Below are positions 35,669 through 45,346 of a stretch of 64,000 nucleotides of DNA, in pieces. A program made the position numbers and the translations under genes. Origin of the DNA: a virus; the IMG/VR virus record IMGVR_UViG_3300030430_004105, positions 1 to 64,000 of that record; one strand, written 5' to 3'. The notes under the pieces were generated by a model that was not told where the DNA came from, ran no database searches, and worked only from the letters and a program-made list of their open reading frames with translations. Numbering within the stretch: position 1 is the first letter of the stretch; each line of letters begins with the position of its first letter.

Positions 35669-37479
35669 TACTTAACCCCTCCTTTGATATCAATTGTTGG
35701 GAACTTAAATTCAAAAATACAGTTTAGTGGACAAGCAACAAATCTTCCATCAGGAGTTGTTGACTTGTCAATGTCAAATGAAGTTGTAGAATATGCACCT
35801 CCAACCACTGTTGTCAAGTTTACATCTGTGGTGTCAGATACACCTTCAACCCTGTTCAAGGTTGAATATATTTCTGTATAACTAAATGGCTCAGAAATGT
35901 CATAGTGTCTAGAGAGCCTGTCTTGCAGCGTCAACAAGCACTTGTTAAGCACTTTAAATTTATCGAAGCCACCTTTAGTCACAATCGTAAAAGAAAGCGC
36001 TAGATTGATCACCTTGGCGTCCATAATGTCCAATGTATCATTAACCATACGATACTGATTTAGCCAAGTCTTCAAGTTCTCTTTTAATACAACATTCGAA
36101 GGTGTCAACAAGCCATTGGCATCTTCTGAAATGATATACATGTTTAAGTTTCTTTTAAAAGAATCTCTATCTTGCATGATAGCACATCTCTTGACAGAGC
36201 CAAACTTAGGAGGCATAGAGTAAACTAGTGCTTTATAATCCTCTCTGGTTACTGCCCTGTTTTGAGTTGCAAAGAATGCTTTTGTTCTAATTTTCAATTC
36301 TTCAGTGGATGGTAGGCTAACATTCCCTATGATAGGATCATCGTTAGAACATTCTAGCGAAGATCTTACCTGATTTATTGTCGCTTGGTTCAAGATAGTT
36401 GGGTTCTCAAAACTAAAATTAGCCGCTCCTACTGTGTTGACTTTGCCAGTTCCTGCATTAGGGTTGTCGCTTACATTCTTTCTGTAGATCACTCTTAGAG
36501 TCGTATTGACAGGCGCAACGCCAAACTTGTCCGTTCCTAATAGATTTGAAGGATCGAAATCAGTATTTGTAACATAATCTTTGGCATACTGCTCCAAAAC
36601 AACATTTGACGGATCAACGACTTTATCAATTTTCACCTCTTCTTCAGAGCCATAGCCAAACTGCATGAAAGTGTCTTGCCCATCTCTTTCTACTACAAAT
36701 CTCCTAGGAGCAGAAATAGGCTTCAGAATACTTGGTACAGTGTCTGATGTGGCTGAATCTGAATTATCAATTGATCTATAAATAACATCTTGCCCCAGAT
36801 GCTCAACTTCAAAAAAGTCATGTCCTTCTGTGTCAGTACATTCCAGCACTTCTGCAACATTTGATGCATCTAGTTTAATTCTATTGAACCTTTTGAACGC
36901 TCCAACCGTAATCTTTTCTTGAGCCAATTGCCCGGAAACTACTCTAGCAATTGCCTTGATGATATAGTGGGTTGGCAATCCAGTCGTGGCATCGACTCTA
37001 CCTACAACAATTTCGTTTGCACTGTTTCTGAAATCTACATCTTGAGTAGTCAAATACGATTCACCACTGTCTGATATTACTTGCGATCCACGCTTCAATA
37101 TTGGCACATAAGAAGAGTCAACTGCTAATCCAGTAGCATTGGAAGGTACTAAAACATAAAAACTGACAAACCCGTGTGCCGCTGGGCGTCCACGATATTT
37201 ATATCCCATTTGACGTGTCAACTTCACGACGTTTTCATATTCGTTTGCTGTGTCTAAAAACGATTCGTTAACTTGATAGTCTAAGTAAAAAGACATTACG
37301 TCTCCCACGTAAGACACAGTATCAAGCATAAGCGATCCAAAAGAAGCCTCGTTAAAGTCTTTAAAAGTATTAGGATAATACCTTTTTGCATAGTTAACCA
37401 AGTCAGTCTTTATAGAATTGAAATCTCGACTGGAGTATCTGATTGGTATCTTTTTGTTTTTATCATCGTATTTAGCCAT
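35668..37479 (-). CDS. Baseplate wedge protein gp6-like (baseplate J family)
   Basis: A 603-residue protein. The N-terminus, with IRYSSRDFNSIKTDLVNYAK then DFNEASFGSLMLDTVSYVGD and FYLDYQVNESFL, is the classic start of T4-type gp6. The middle and the C-terminus (TREDYKALVYSMPPKFG; DRLSRHYDISEPFSYTEI) match baseplate-J proteins. In T4, gp6 forms the ring around the baseplate hub with gp7, gp25 and gp53. Here it follows gp25 directly, the common order. The assignment is secure. Confidence 0.93.
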   Translation of the reverse strand: MAKYDDKNKKIPIRYSSRDFNSIKTDLVNYAKRYYPNTFKDFNEASFGSLMLDTVSYVGDVMSFYLDYQVNESFLDTANEYENVVKLTRQMGYKYRGRPAAHGFVSFYVLVPSNATGLAVDSSYVPILKRGSQVISDSGESYLTTQDVDFRNSANEIVVGRVDATTGLPTHYIIKAIARVVSGQLAQEKITVGAFKRFNRIKLDASNVAEVLECTDTEGHDFFEVEHLGQDVIYRSIDNSDSATSDTVPSILKPISAPRRFVVERDGQDTFMQFGYGSEEEVKIDKVVDPSNVVLEQYAKDYVTNTDFDPSNLLGTDKFGVAPVNTTLRVIYRKNVSDNPNAGTGKVNTVGAANFSFENPTILNQATINQVRSSLECSNDDPIIGNVSLPSTEELKIRTKAFFATQNRAVTREDYKALVYSMPPKFGSVKRCAIMQDRDSFKRNLNMYIISEDANGLLTPSNVVLKENLKTWLNQYRMVNDTLDIMDAKVINLALSFTIVTKGGFDKFKVLNKCLLTLQDRLSRHYDISEPFSYTEIYSTLNRVEGVSDTTDVNLTTVVGGAYSTTSFDIDKSTTPDGRFVACPLNCIFEFKFPTIDIKGGVK

Positions 37480-37490
37480 TTATAGTCCTC

Positions 37491-37874
37491 TTATAAGTTT
37501 AAATTCAGTTCTTCACTAGCGTTAAGTGGGCGAATATAAAATCTGATTGTGACATTCACCCTGTTTGATTGAATACTCAAGTCAGTATCTTGAGATTCAA
37601 AATTTACTTCCTCAATATCAACAAAGGGTAAGTACTTTTTAACTTGCCTATTGATTTTTGATTTGATTTTTGTATAAGTTGAAATATCATTTTGTTCAAA
37701 CAAAAAATTTCTCATTCCAACTCCAAATTCCGGATCCATTATTCTTTCCCCGGGAGCCGTGAGTAGTATCATTTTTAAATTTTGTGTAGTAACCGATATC
37801 AAATCCTGTAAGTTCTCAAAGGCTCCATCTCTTGGGCTCAGAGTTAGCGGTAGCGCTGGTGAATAATTTGGCAT
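37491..37874 (-). CDS. Baseplate wedge protein gp25-like
   Basis: A 127-residue protein. The motif LLTAPGERIMDPEFGVGMRN at about residues 37-56 is diagnostic of the gp25/gpW-like family that joins sheath to baseplate wedges. The C-terminus is a strand-rich domain (VNVTIRFYI). It is adjacent to gp6, as in T4-like phages and other contractile systems. A hairpin spans its ribosome site. The assignment is secure. Confidence 0.93.
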   Translation of the reverse strand: MPNYSPALPLTLSPRDGAFENLQDLISVTTQNLKMILLTAPGERIMDPEFGVGMRNFLFEQNDISTYTKIKSKINRQVKKYLPFVDIEEVNFESQDTDLSIQSNRVNVTIRFYIRPLNASEELNLNL

Positions 37875-37883
37875 GTTATAATC

Positions 37884-37906
37884 CTCTCACTTAAATAGTT
37901 TGAGAG
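37884..37906 (-). promoter_or_regulatory. Hairpin over the gp25 ribosome-binding site
   Basis: On the minus strand CTCTCA and TGAGAG are complementary, extendable by one G-U pair, with an 11-base loop. The 3' arm contains the Shine-Dalgarno GAGAGGA about ten bases before ATG 37874. It could damp or time translation of the low-copy gp25. The stem is short, so it may be chance. Confidence 0.35.
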
Positions 37907-37921
37907 ACATATTTTTGTTTC

Positions 37922-40900
37922 TTAATAGCCATTGTCTTTTAAGTAAGGAATTACTTTATCTGAAACATAGGTTATCAATTGTGTCCAAATGTCATAAGTA
38001 TACGTCTCTGTTTGATCAAAGATTTCATGACTACTGTATTTCCATTTAGCCAGTTTGTGTCTAGTTTTGGTGGCTGTTTTATCTACAACTTCTAGATAAT
38101 TCCTCTTTTCGCTATCACGCTTGCTTTCATAATTTGAATATATGTCTGTGGCGCTTTTGCCCCCTGATCTTGGGTTGTAAGTGACATCAATGTCTACAGG
38201 CTTTTCTTGTGGAGGTGGATACACGTCTTCGACGGCTGGGTTGGTATTGTAGTATATAAGTGCAATCATATTCAGCCCTTCGCATATCCAAAAATTTGCT
38301 TTTAGAGAGTTCTGTAAAAAAAGTTTAAACTTTGTAAAGTCTTCTTGCACAAATAATTCCTTTTCAATGGCATCGTCTGAAAATTCTTCGTTATCAAGAA
38401 GATTGAACCCGATGAGTAATGCGTATTGTAACAGCAAATCACTGGCACGAGTTATTAATTGCTCCAATCTTTCACTGAGAGATCCAGAAGGGCTGAAAGC
38501 GCTTTCCGTTATTGAGGTTAAGTCACGAGTGGGAAAAACATCATCTCTATTTCTCCCATCTTTGGGCTGGGGATATCCATCTGTATCTTCGGGATACCCT
38601 CCTTCAAAGTAAAGATCTTCTATCGCTTTGTATTCATTTATAAACGTCTCTATTACACTAGTGTAAATATCTAACTCCTCTTGTCTCATTTGTTCCTCAA
38701 CTATTCGATTTACGTTTTCCAACTGTTCTAAAATACTATCAGTATCGCCTGTGGCAACATCTTGTTTGGTATTTCTATTGTTAACCATTTCTTTGATTCT
38801 TTTTCTTTCTTTAGGTTCCAAATATCCAGTAGCCAAATACATTAACCCAATTGGATTGGGTGGTATAGTAAAGTTAGAAATTCCAAACGCAATCAATGAC
38901 GCAATCTGTGGAGGTATATAAATCCCAGCCAAGTCGGCTCCCGTTCTTATTGTAGATCCAATTTGAGTATTTGTGTCAAATTTCTCTGCTATCCCTTTCA
39001 ATATCAGAGGAACAGTTTGTAAAGCCATTTTTCTTGCAATATTTGAAAAATCCGGATTTGTTGCTGATTCTTCTGGATAGTTTGAAATTGACAACTCTAG
39101 TGCTTTGTCGTCATTGTCAAAAGTTTTCTCTGAGTTTTTCAAACTCTGGAATGTCATTCTTATAGCATCCTTTGTCGAGGCAAAAGCAGTTAAAATTTGC
39201 GGTGCTTGCTTAGCAACCTCATTAGAGATTGTTGCTATTATTATATCATTTAGATCAGAGAACATGGTATATTTTGAAATAAATTCGTCCACTATCGTAT
39301 CTTCTGAGTCTGAATCAAATATAGGGATTACGCTTAATGTTTGAGATCTTTTGATTTCGCTCACATTAAAACCTTCGTTCCGATTGAATTCTCCGTATAT
39401 TGGGAAAAGTAATGTTTGTGAAACAGAGCCAGAGGTTTTCGCAACCAGTGGCAGACTGTCGCTGTTTTCGTAATAATTGGGGCTCCCATCTTCCTCTATT
39501 CTTCCATAATAATTTAAGATTTGACGAGATGCGTTTACTTCTGTAATGTCTAATTCGGCAAATTCAAACCTATCGTCTATTTCGACATCGTCAAGCCTAG
39601 TAAGATGAGATAGTCTAAATCTTTGAGGCTGATACTCTAACTCATCTGGGAGGGCAGATAAGTTTGTTCTTCTGGGTAGTTCTTCTCCAGTCTCTTGGTT
39701 CAAAAAGTAAGTGTTGACAACATACTTTTTCCCTTTTAAATACCTGTTCAGTAATTGGGTTGTCAAATCTTCATCTGGGCTAATAAAGTAAACAAAATCA
39801 TTGCCCTCTAGAGCAAATAGGCTAAAAGCAGTCCGCTTGGCATCTTCGAATATTAGCCCCATTTCGCTTACTACCTCAGTATATATTTTTTCCATCATTG
39901 AGGTGTATTGTAAAGGGATCGAATCATATTTGATGATGTCATTTATCTTTGAGATATAATCCGGATAATCTTCGAAGTCGTTTTCGAAAGCGGATTTTAC
40001 TCTCTGAGGAAATTGATTGGGCATATCATCGGGATTATAAAATAAATCAAGAGCAAAGTAGCCTCTCAGCAACAACTCTATAGTATAAATTTTAAAATTG
40101 GCATACACTAAACCTTGTAATATGCTTTTTGTCATTTGGTTTTCTTCACCCTCTTTGAATGTAAAATTACTATTATAGTCTTCTTTGGCAACATTTTTTA
40201 TAGATTCAATATCCAGTAAGTCAACCCTTTCTGAATCAATAACCATGGTATATAATCGCTGTACACTGTTTAGTGTAGAATAATCTCTATAAAGACTGCG
40301 TAGTGTTTTTACAACATGCTCATTGATATTTTTGAAAATTAGTTCTAAATCGTTCCGAATCTCGTATTTGTATGTTTGCCCTCTATACATATCATTTAAA
40401 TTTGATCTTATATTGTCTTTAAAAAGTGTATATGGGTTTTGAGTATTTTTTATTTCCGATACTGAATCTTCTAGACATTCATCTTCAGATATTGTCAATA
40501 CCCTAGACGAACCTGTATACTCCAACTCGACGTCTCCATTATTGCCACGCTTATTGTTTAGATATAAGTAATCACCTGTGTCGGTTGTAATGTTTATTTC
40601 GAATGTTCTTAAAAAGCCTTTTAGATCTGGAGGTTGTAGTTCTATTGTATCTTTCTTTACGTATATATTACCTTTTTCTGCATCATCAGACTTAATATAC
40701 TTATTTTCGCCATAATTGGCAGCACTTACATTTTCGACAACTTCAATGCCACCTTCATATTCTATAAATTCATTTCCCGATTTTTTATATAACTTTGTTT
40801 CTAAGTTTTTGTAATAAGTTTCAAATTCTAGATTATACTTGAAACTTTCACGAACTGGTTCAACCTGAAGTCCATCTTCGGTGCTGAATCCAGTCACAAT

Positions 40901-43900
40901 CCCATCACCATATTCGAAATACATTTTTACATACTCTTCAGGTTCTGATGGTATTACAAGATTGTCAGCATATGTGGCTGCCTCTCGCTTATATTCTTTC
41001 TTGATCGGATCAAATATGGCATCGATCACCACGTCGTTTGCAAAATCCATTGCTGGAATATCACTAGGCGATGGCATAAAAGAATCTGGATCACTGTTAA
41101 ATGGCAAGTCAATATTGCCAGTTTTACCTATCGCATCAGACACATTATCTTTAATTTTATCTAATAAGTCTTGCATAATTTGTGCTATATCGTCTTCGCT
41201 GATTCCTTCATAATTTTCAGCCAATTCTTCACCCAGTGTCTTGACATCAGGATATGGAGATAGTCCATAATTCAATCCTAGGTTTTCACAAAGTTCTCCA
41301 ATTGGAGCCCTACTGTCGTATATTGACTCTATCTCATCGATCAAATCTAGATCAACTAGTTCTGAGCATGTCTCCGAAACAGATTTTACTAATTCTTTGT
41401 CTAATATCAACTTCATTTTTGGATCTTGAACTAAAGCAAATATTTTTGAATACTCTCTGTCATCCGTATTACCTCTCATAAATTCAAAAACTTCTTTGGG
41501 CTTAAGTCCATCTGATATTTGCTGCAACATATCTGCTATGTCTTGCTTAGAAATCGACAAGTCTCCCAATGAAGGCAAATCAATAGGATCCAAAACCCCT
41601 ATTTTAATTCCAAGTTCTTCTATATCGCTACCTGTTCCGGTAATGTCTTCGAGTCTTCTCCTAGGAAGGAACTCAAAGTCTTTAAAATCAGGTAAAGTAA
41701 ATGATGAGTTGCTTCTAGTTTCGCCTCTTCTCTTTAGTTCAGACAGTAAAGAATTTAGTTTGCCTTCAAATTTAGGCAACAAGCCTTCCAAGGCAAGATC
41801 AAATCCTGTTCCATTGCTAGCATCGAACAGTTCGCTTATACTTTCTCCACCAAAATCCGGAACGGACAAATCGAGCCCTCCTCTAAGAGATTCTAAGAGA
41901 TTGTTCAATAAAATCTTAAAAGATGATACAAGGCTAGCCTCAATACCACTTTTTATATTGCTCTCGATTTGTTCCATGACACTTCCAAAAATGTCATCAA
42001 TTCCACCAATTTCAAAACTTGAGAAGTCAAAGTTTGGATTAACTGATTTTAAAGATTGCAGAGAAAAGCCTTTGTCAGATCTATTCAATTCTATGTCAAT
42101 CCCTACTCCTGAATTTCTTTTAAACAACTTATTTCTAGTTTTTGACTCTTTATCAAACTCTAATCTGAATTTTGGTATTGATATTAGCGCTTGAAAAAAG
42201 TCAGTGCTTCCGTTTTCTTTGTCTCTTTTGAAGAGCCTTTTTATGCCCAAGTCAATAGGAGTTCTGAGTGAAGAAGATCCCAGTTTTTTTAAAGAAGCCT
42301 TAATGTCTAACTTCATTGATTGAAAGTCTGGGGGATTCCTCAAAAGTTGCCCAATCTCTGGAAATTGTAAGTCTATTTCAGGGCATGGGTTGGTGAAGGT
42401 AGGTATTTCACCCTGTAGTATTTTACATATTATCTCTCTGGCAGATTCTTTCTCGAATACATCTCTGTACTTAAGATTCAAAAGCAAGGATATACAGTCT
42501 GTATAGCCAAGTTCATTAATTTTATCTAAAACAAAGTCTGCAGCCTGTGTGGGGAGATTGTCCGTTAACATTCCTTGCAGATTTCCTTGATCATCGTAAT
42601 GTAATATAAGACTAAGCAAATTCGTTTCAAATGTTTCTAGAATGGTTTCTATCTCTTCGAATCCAAAATCATAGTTAAGGCATATGTCTTCTAAAATAAT
42701 CTTAAGATTTTCTTCGGTAAGGCTCTCAAAAATCATGTCAATCAATCTTTCATATTCCATTTTTTTCATAACTGCCCTAGCAATAATCTCATTGATATCT
42801 TGTACTCCCAATTCTTCTGATGCTTTTTCCAGAAGCAAAGAGGCTAAATCATCGACTGATATCTTGTCAAACACTAATTGATATAACGATTCTAGATCAT
42901 CTATGTTTGCTATAATCTCAGGCAAGTTAAGCAAAAAGTTGTCTCCAATTTGATTTCTTGCTTTGCTAAGTATTTGAGACGTAACGTCTTTAAACTGTTC
43001 AGATTCTACTAAATTTGACAAGTCAAGAGCATCTTTAGCGTCTTTAAAAGGATCTGTATATTGATCTTTAAATTGATTAAATGTATCTTCTAAGTCTGAT
43101 ATTGGAATATTGAGTCCTAAATTTTCTTTTAACTTGTTGAACAAGATTAAATAATCACCACCAAAGTACGTGGATAGAAATTGTTGCCATGGCATTCCTG
43201 ATTCTTGAGAGTTCAGAATATTTTTTGCATTTAACATCAACTTAGATATTTTTGTGTCAGTCACGAGAGATAGTTTGTTTATACCAATGTTCAAAAACTT
43301 GCCGGGATTCTCTCCGTCAAACATCGTTATATAAGCCAACTCTAAAGTCGTCGGATCAAACCCAAATTCCATTTTTGAGTCTGTGTTCAGATTCTCTAAA
43401 ACATATCCATTCTCTTTTAATAAATTTTTAACTCCATTGAAAAACTCAAAGTTTTTGTCAGATAGTTTTTTCAGATCAATACCTTCAACAACCCCACTAA
43501 ATTTGGAAATACTATTGTGATTTTTCTTGAGAACCTTACTTAAGTTTGAAATTATATTTGAAAAATCTCTAGATTTAAAATTCACAGACAATACATTTTC
43601 ATAAAAATTTTGAAAATATGCAATATTTCTGTCTGGTAGAGCGTCTAGATACTTTGATTTGATGGACAACACTAATTCATGTGAGGCACCTTTTCTTGTT
43701 GGAGTCAATATCTCTTCGAAGTTTATAAACCCAAATGCATCTCTGAGTTTTCCAATATCCGCATCAGCAACATCTTTGCCATAATAGTCTAGTATCTCTT
43801 TTACACCTAGTAGTTTGAAATCTTCTATTCTGTTCATGACTTCTTCTTTGTTTTTCATTCCGGTATCAAACTTTACCAAATAAGAATCATCTTTAAAAAA

Positions 43901-44371
43901 AGGAATATTAAATCCTGCAGACTTAAAATCCGAAAATCGATCAAAGACTACTCTTTTTAATTTCTTGAACGGCTTAATTCTAGACATTGGATAATCTGGA
44001 TTATTTAAAAACTGAACATCACTCTCTTTCAAAAAGTATCTTTCTTGATTACTATCTTCAAACAGCCCAAACTCAAAATTTTCACCAAGATCTAGTTCTA
44101 TTGCTTTTAGTTGAATTCCGTCTGTTAATTGCCCAACAGGCAATGCCCCAGCGTCGAAAGAAGAAAAGATCTTTGTAATTGATTGACAAAAGTGTGTCGC
44201 TCCTTCAAAATTAGGTGTAGGTAATTCAATCTTGCCATCTAGTGGAGGGCTTATAAAGTTCAAATCAGACTCTTCCGAGGTTGATCGAAGTCTTTCCATG
44301 TATTCCTCTTTTGCATTATCAAGACGCTGTTGGACTGATAATTCTTCTCTTGTCCCTTCTACTCCTGCCAT
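37922..44371 (-). CDS. Very large (2149-residue) baseplate-region structural protein
   Basis: Predominantly helical and acidic, with many I/L-D-x-L segments and no enzymatic motif I recognise. A hydrophobic segment lies near residues 1815-1850 (PPQIASLIAFGISNF, PIGLMYLATGY), and a Cys-Pro-containing region lies near 650-700. It is located between a spike-like protein and gp25, where baseplate hub or wedge genes lie. Candidates are a hub/initiator protein or a tape-measure-like protein. The helical bias and length fit the latter. The hydrophobic stretch is also typical of tape measures. No clear evidence decides this. Confidence 0.75.
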   Translation of the reverse strand: MAGVEGTREELSVQQRLDNAKEEYMERLRSTSEESDLNFISPPLDGKIELPTPNFEGATHFCQSITKIFSSFDAGALPVGQLTDGIQLKAIELDLGENFEFGLFEDSNQERYFLKESDVQFLNNPDYPMSRIKPFKKLKRVVFDRFSDFKSAGFNIPFFKDDSYLVKFDTGMKNKEEVMNRIEDFKLLGVKEILDYYGKDVADADIGKLRDAFGFINFEEILTPTRKGASHELVLSIKSKYLDALPDRNIAYFQNFYENVLSVNFKSRDFSNIISNLSKVLKKNHNSISKFSGVVEGIDLKKLSDKNFEFFNGVKNLLKENGYVLENLNTDSKMEFGFDPTTLELAYITMFDGENPGKFLNIGINKLSLVTDTKISKLMLNAKNILNSQESGMPWQQFLSTYFGGDYLILFNKLKENLGLNIPISDLEDTFNQFKDQYTDPFKDAKDALDLSNLVESEQFKDVTSQILSKARNQIGDNFLLNLPEIIANIDDLESLYQLVFDKISVDDLASLLLEKASEELGVQDINEIIARAVMKKMEYERLIDMIFESLTEENLKIILEDICLNYDFGFEEIETILETFETNLLSLILHYDDQGNLQGMLTDNLPTQAADFVLDKINELGYTDCISLLLNLKYRDVFEKESAREIICKILQGEIPTFTNPCPEIDLQFPEIGQLLRNPPDFQSMKLDIKASLKKLGSSSLRTPIDLGIKRLFKRDKENGSTDFFQALISIPKFRLEFDKESKTRNKLFKRNSGVGIDIELNRSDKGFSLQSLKSVNPNFDFSSFEIGGIDDIFGSVMEQIESNIKSGIEASLVSSFKILLNNLLESLRGGLDLSVPDFGGESISELFDASNGTGFDLALEGLLPKFEGKLNSLLSELKRRGETRSNSSFTLPDFKDFEFLPRRRLEDITGTGSDIEELGIKIGVLDPIDLPSLGDLSISKQDIADMLQQISDGLKPKEVFEFMRGNTDDREYSKIFALVQDPKMKLILDKELVKSVSETCSELVDLDLIDEIESIYDSRAPIGELCENLGLNYGLSPYPDVKTLGEELAENYEGISEDDIAQIMQDLLDKIKDNVSDAIGKTGNIDLPFNSDPDSFMPSPSDIPAMDFANDVVIDAIFDPIKKEYKREAATYADNLVIPSEPEEYVKMYFEYGDGIVTGFSTEDGLQVEPVRESFKYNLEFETYYKNLETKLYKKSGNEFIEYEGGIEVVENVSAANYGENKYIKSDDAEKGNIYVKKDTIELQPPDLKGFLRTFEINITTDTGDYLYLNNKRGNNGDVELEYTGSSRVLTISEDECLEDSVSEIKNTQNPYTLFKDNIRSNLNDMYRGQTYKYEIRNDLELIFKNINEHVVKTLRSLYRDYSTLNSVQRLYTMVIDSERVDLLDIESIKNVAKEDYNSNFTFKEGEENQMTKSILQGLVYANFKIYTIELLLRGYFALDLFYNPDDMPNQFPQRVKSAFENDFEDYPDYISKINDIIKYDSIPLQYTSMMEKIYTEVVSEMGLIFEDAKRTAFSLFALEGNDFVYFISPDEDLTTQLLNRYLKGKKYVVNTYFLNQETGEELPRRTNLSALPDELEYQPQRFRLSHLTRLDDVEIDDRFEFAELDITEVNASRQILNYYGRIEEDGSPNYYENSDSLPLVAKTSGSVSQTLLFPIYGEFNRNEGFNVSEIKRSQTLSVIPIFDSDSEDTIVDEFISKYTMFSDLNDIIIATISNEVAKQAPQILTAFASTKDAIRMTFQSLKNSEKTFDNDDKALELSISNYPEESATNPDFSNIARKMALQTVPLILKGIAEKFDTNTQIGSTIRTGADLAGIYIPPQIASLIAFGISNFTIPPNPIGLMYLATGYLEPKERKRIKEMVNNRNTKQDVATGDTDSILEQLENVNRIVEEQMRQEELDIYTSVIETFINEYKAIEDLYFEGGYPEDTDGYPQPKDGRNRDDVFPTRDLTSITESAFSPSGSLSERLEQLITRASDLLLQYALLIGFNLLDNEEFSDDAIEKELFVQEDFTKFKLFLQNSLKANFWICEGLNMIALIYYNTNPAVEDVYPPPQEKPVDIDVTYNPRSGGKSATDIYSNYESKRDSEKRNYLEVVDKTATKTRHKLAKWKYSSHEIFDQTETYTYDIWTQLITYVSDKVIPYLKDNGY

Positions 44372-44383
44372 TTTATTCTCCTT

Positions 44384-45319
44384 TTAGTTTGTAGTGTTAA
44401 AACTGCTGTTGATATACTTAGCACCTGATACAGCGTAGTATGTTTGCTTATGAAATTTAAGATTTGTTCTAAATTTAACCAAACTAGGTATTGTCTTGGT
44501 ACCTAAGTTTGCCGCAACTTCTGCACCAGCCGGGATTAATATTTCAGATGGTGCCGTTGGTACTCCATAAAAAGGAGATATGTGAGTATGTCCTGATACT
44601 TTTGCATTAAACTTCATTTGATATGTTATCGCTGATGATAAGATTCCTGATAGTTTATCTACTTGATCGCAAAGTTTGTTCAATGACTCGTTCACATTGT
44701 CTCCCAAAACAAGCGGTTGGAGGCTCTCACCGTCGTTTCCTGCTATCAAATCAATCCCAGAGACAGAATATATATCCTCTCCATTAGAATCCTTTAAATC
44801 AGTACCTGTGACGATCTTAACACCATCTCTGGAGATGATCCTTACTGCGTCTGATTTGATTGCTAATCCTGCTTTGGCAATTGAATTACCAACCTTGCCT
44901 TCTGATAGATCAAAATTGTCATCAATATCTGTCTTTTGGCTGACATATATACGGCTTGCATCCAGTTTAAAACTAGGATCTACAATTATTTTATTGCCAT
45001 AATCGTCTTTGTACCTAGGCTTGTGGGACATTCTGCCAACAACTACATCAATTGTGCCAGCACCAGAGTCCCCTCTGCCGCCATACCCAGACAATATAGA
45101 TCCGGGACGATCTTTGCCTATCACCATATAAGCATTTGTTCCGTTTTCTAATACTCTCTCGGCTGCTGCTTGATAGAAATCTGGAAATGCTTCTGTTACT
45201 TTTTTCCCGGCAGATCCTTTACCTATCGCTTGATTTATGTAGGATGGAGAACTGTCAAGTTTTTTTCTAAGTTTGTCGTCAATATTGTTTAATTCTAGTG
45301 CTTTTTTGAATCTAGGCAT
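44384..45319 (-). CDS. Candidate central tail spike / baseplate protein
   Basis: A 311-residue protein. The middle is Gly/Asp/Val-rich and strand-like (GTIDVVVGRMS, DASRIYVSQKTD, IVTGTDL, SGIDLIAGND), as in phage spike beta-helices. A helical segment (NVNESLNKLCDQVDKL) follows, then VSGHTHISPFYGVPTAPS. The H-T-H followed by a GxPTxPS segment recalls the metal-binding HxH found in gpV-type spikes, though about 60 residues follow it. It sits between hub and wedge genes. A spike is probable but not certain. Confidence 0.6.
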   Translation of the reverse strand: MPRFKKALELNNIDDKLRKKLDSSPSYINQAIGKGSAGKKVTEAFPDFYQAAAERVLENGTNAYMVIGKDRPGSILSGYGGRGDSGAGTIDVVVGRMSHKPRYKDDYGNKIIVDPSFKLDASRIYVSQKTDIDDNFDLSEGKVGNSIAKAGLAIKSDAVRIISRDGVKIVTGTDLKDSNGEDIYSVSGIDLIAGNDGESLQPLVLGDNVNESLNKLCDQVDKLSGILSSAITYQMKFNAKVSGHTHISPFYGVPTAPSEILIPAGAEVAANLGTKTIPSLVKFRTNLKFHKQTYYAVSGAKYINSSFNTTN

Positions 45320-45346
45320 CGTTTTTCCTCATATATCTAATTATCT

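Noticed and set aside
41496-42194. Plus-strand open frame of 232 codons
   Set aside because: It lies wholly antisense to the 2149-residue structural gene, has a Ser/Leu/Pro composition typical of a shadow frame, and has no ribosome site. All other long plus-strand frames are of the same kind.
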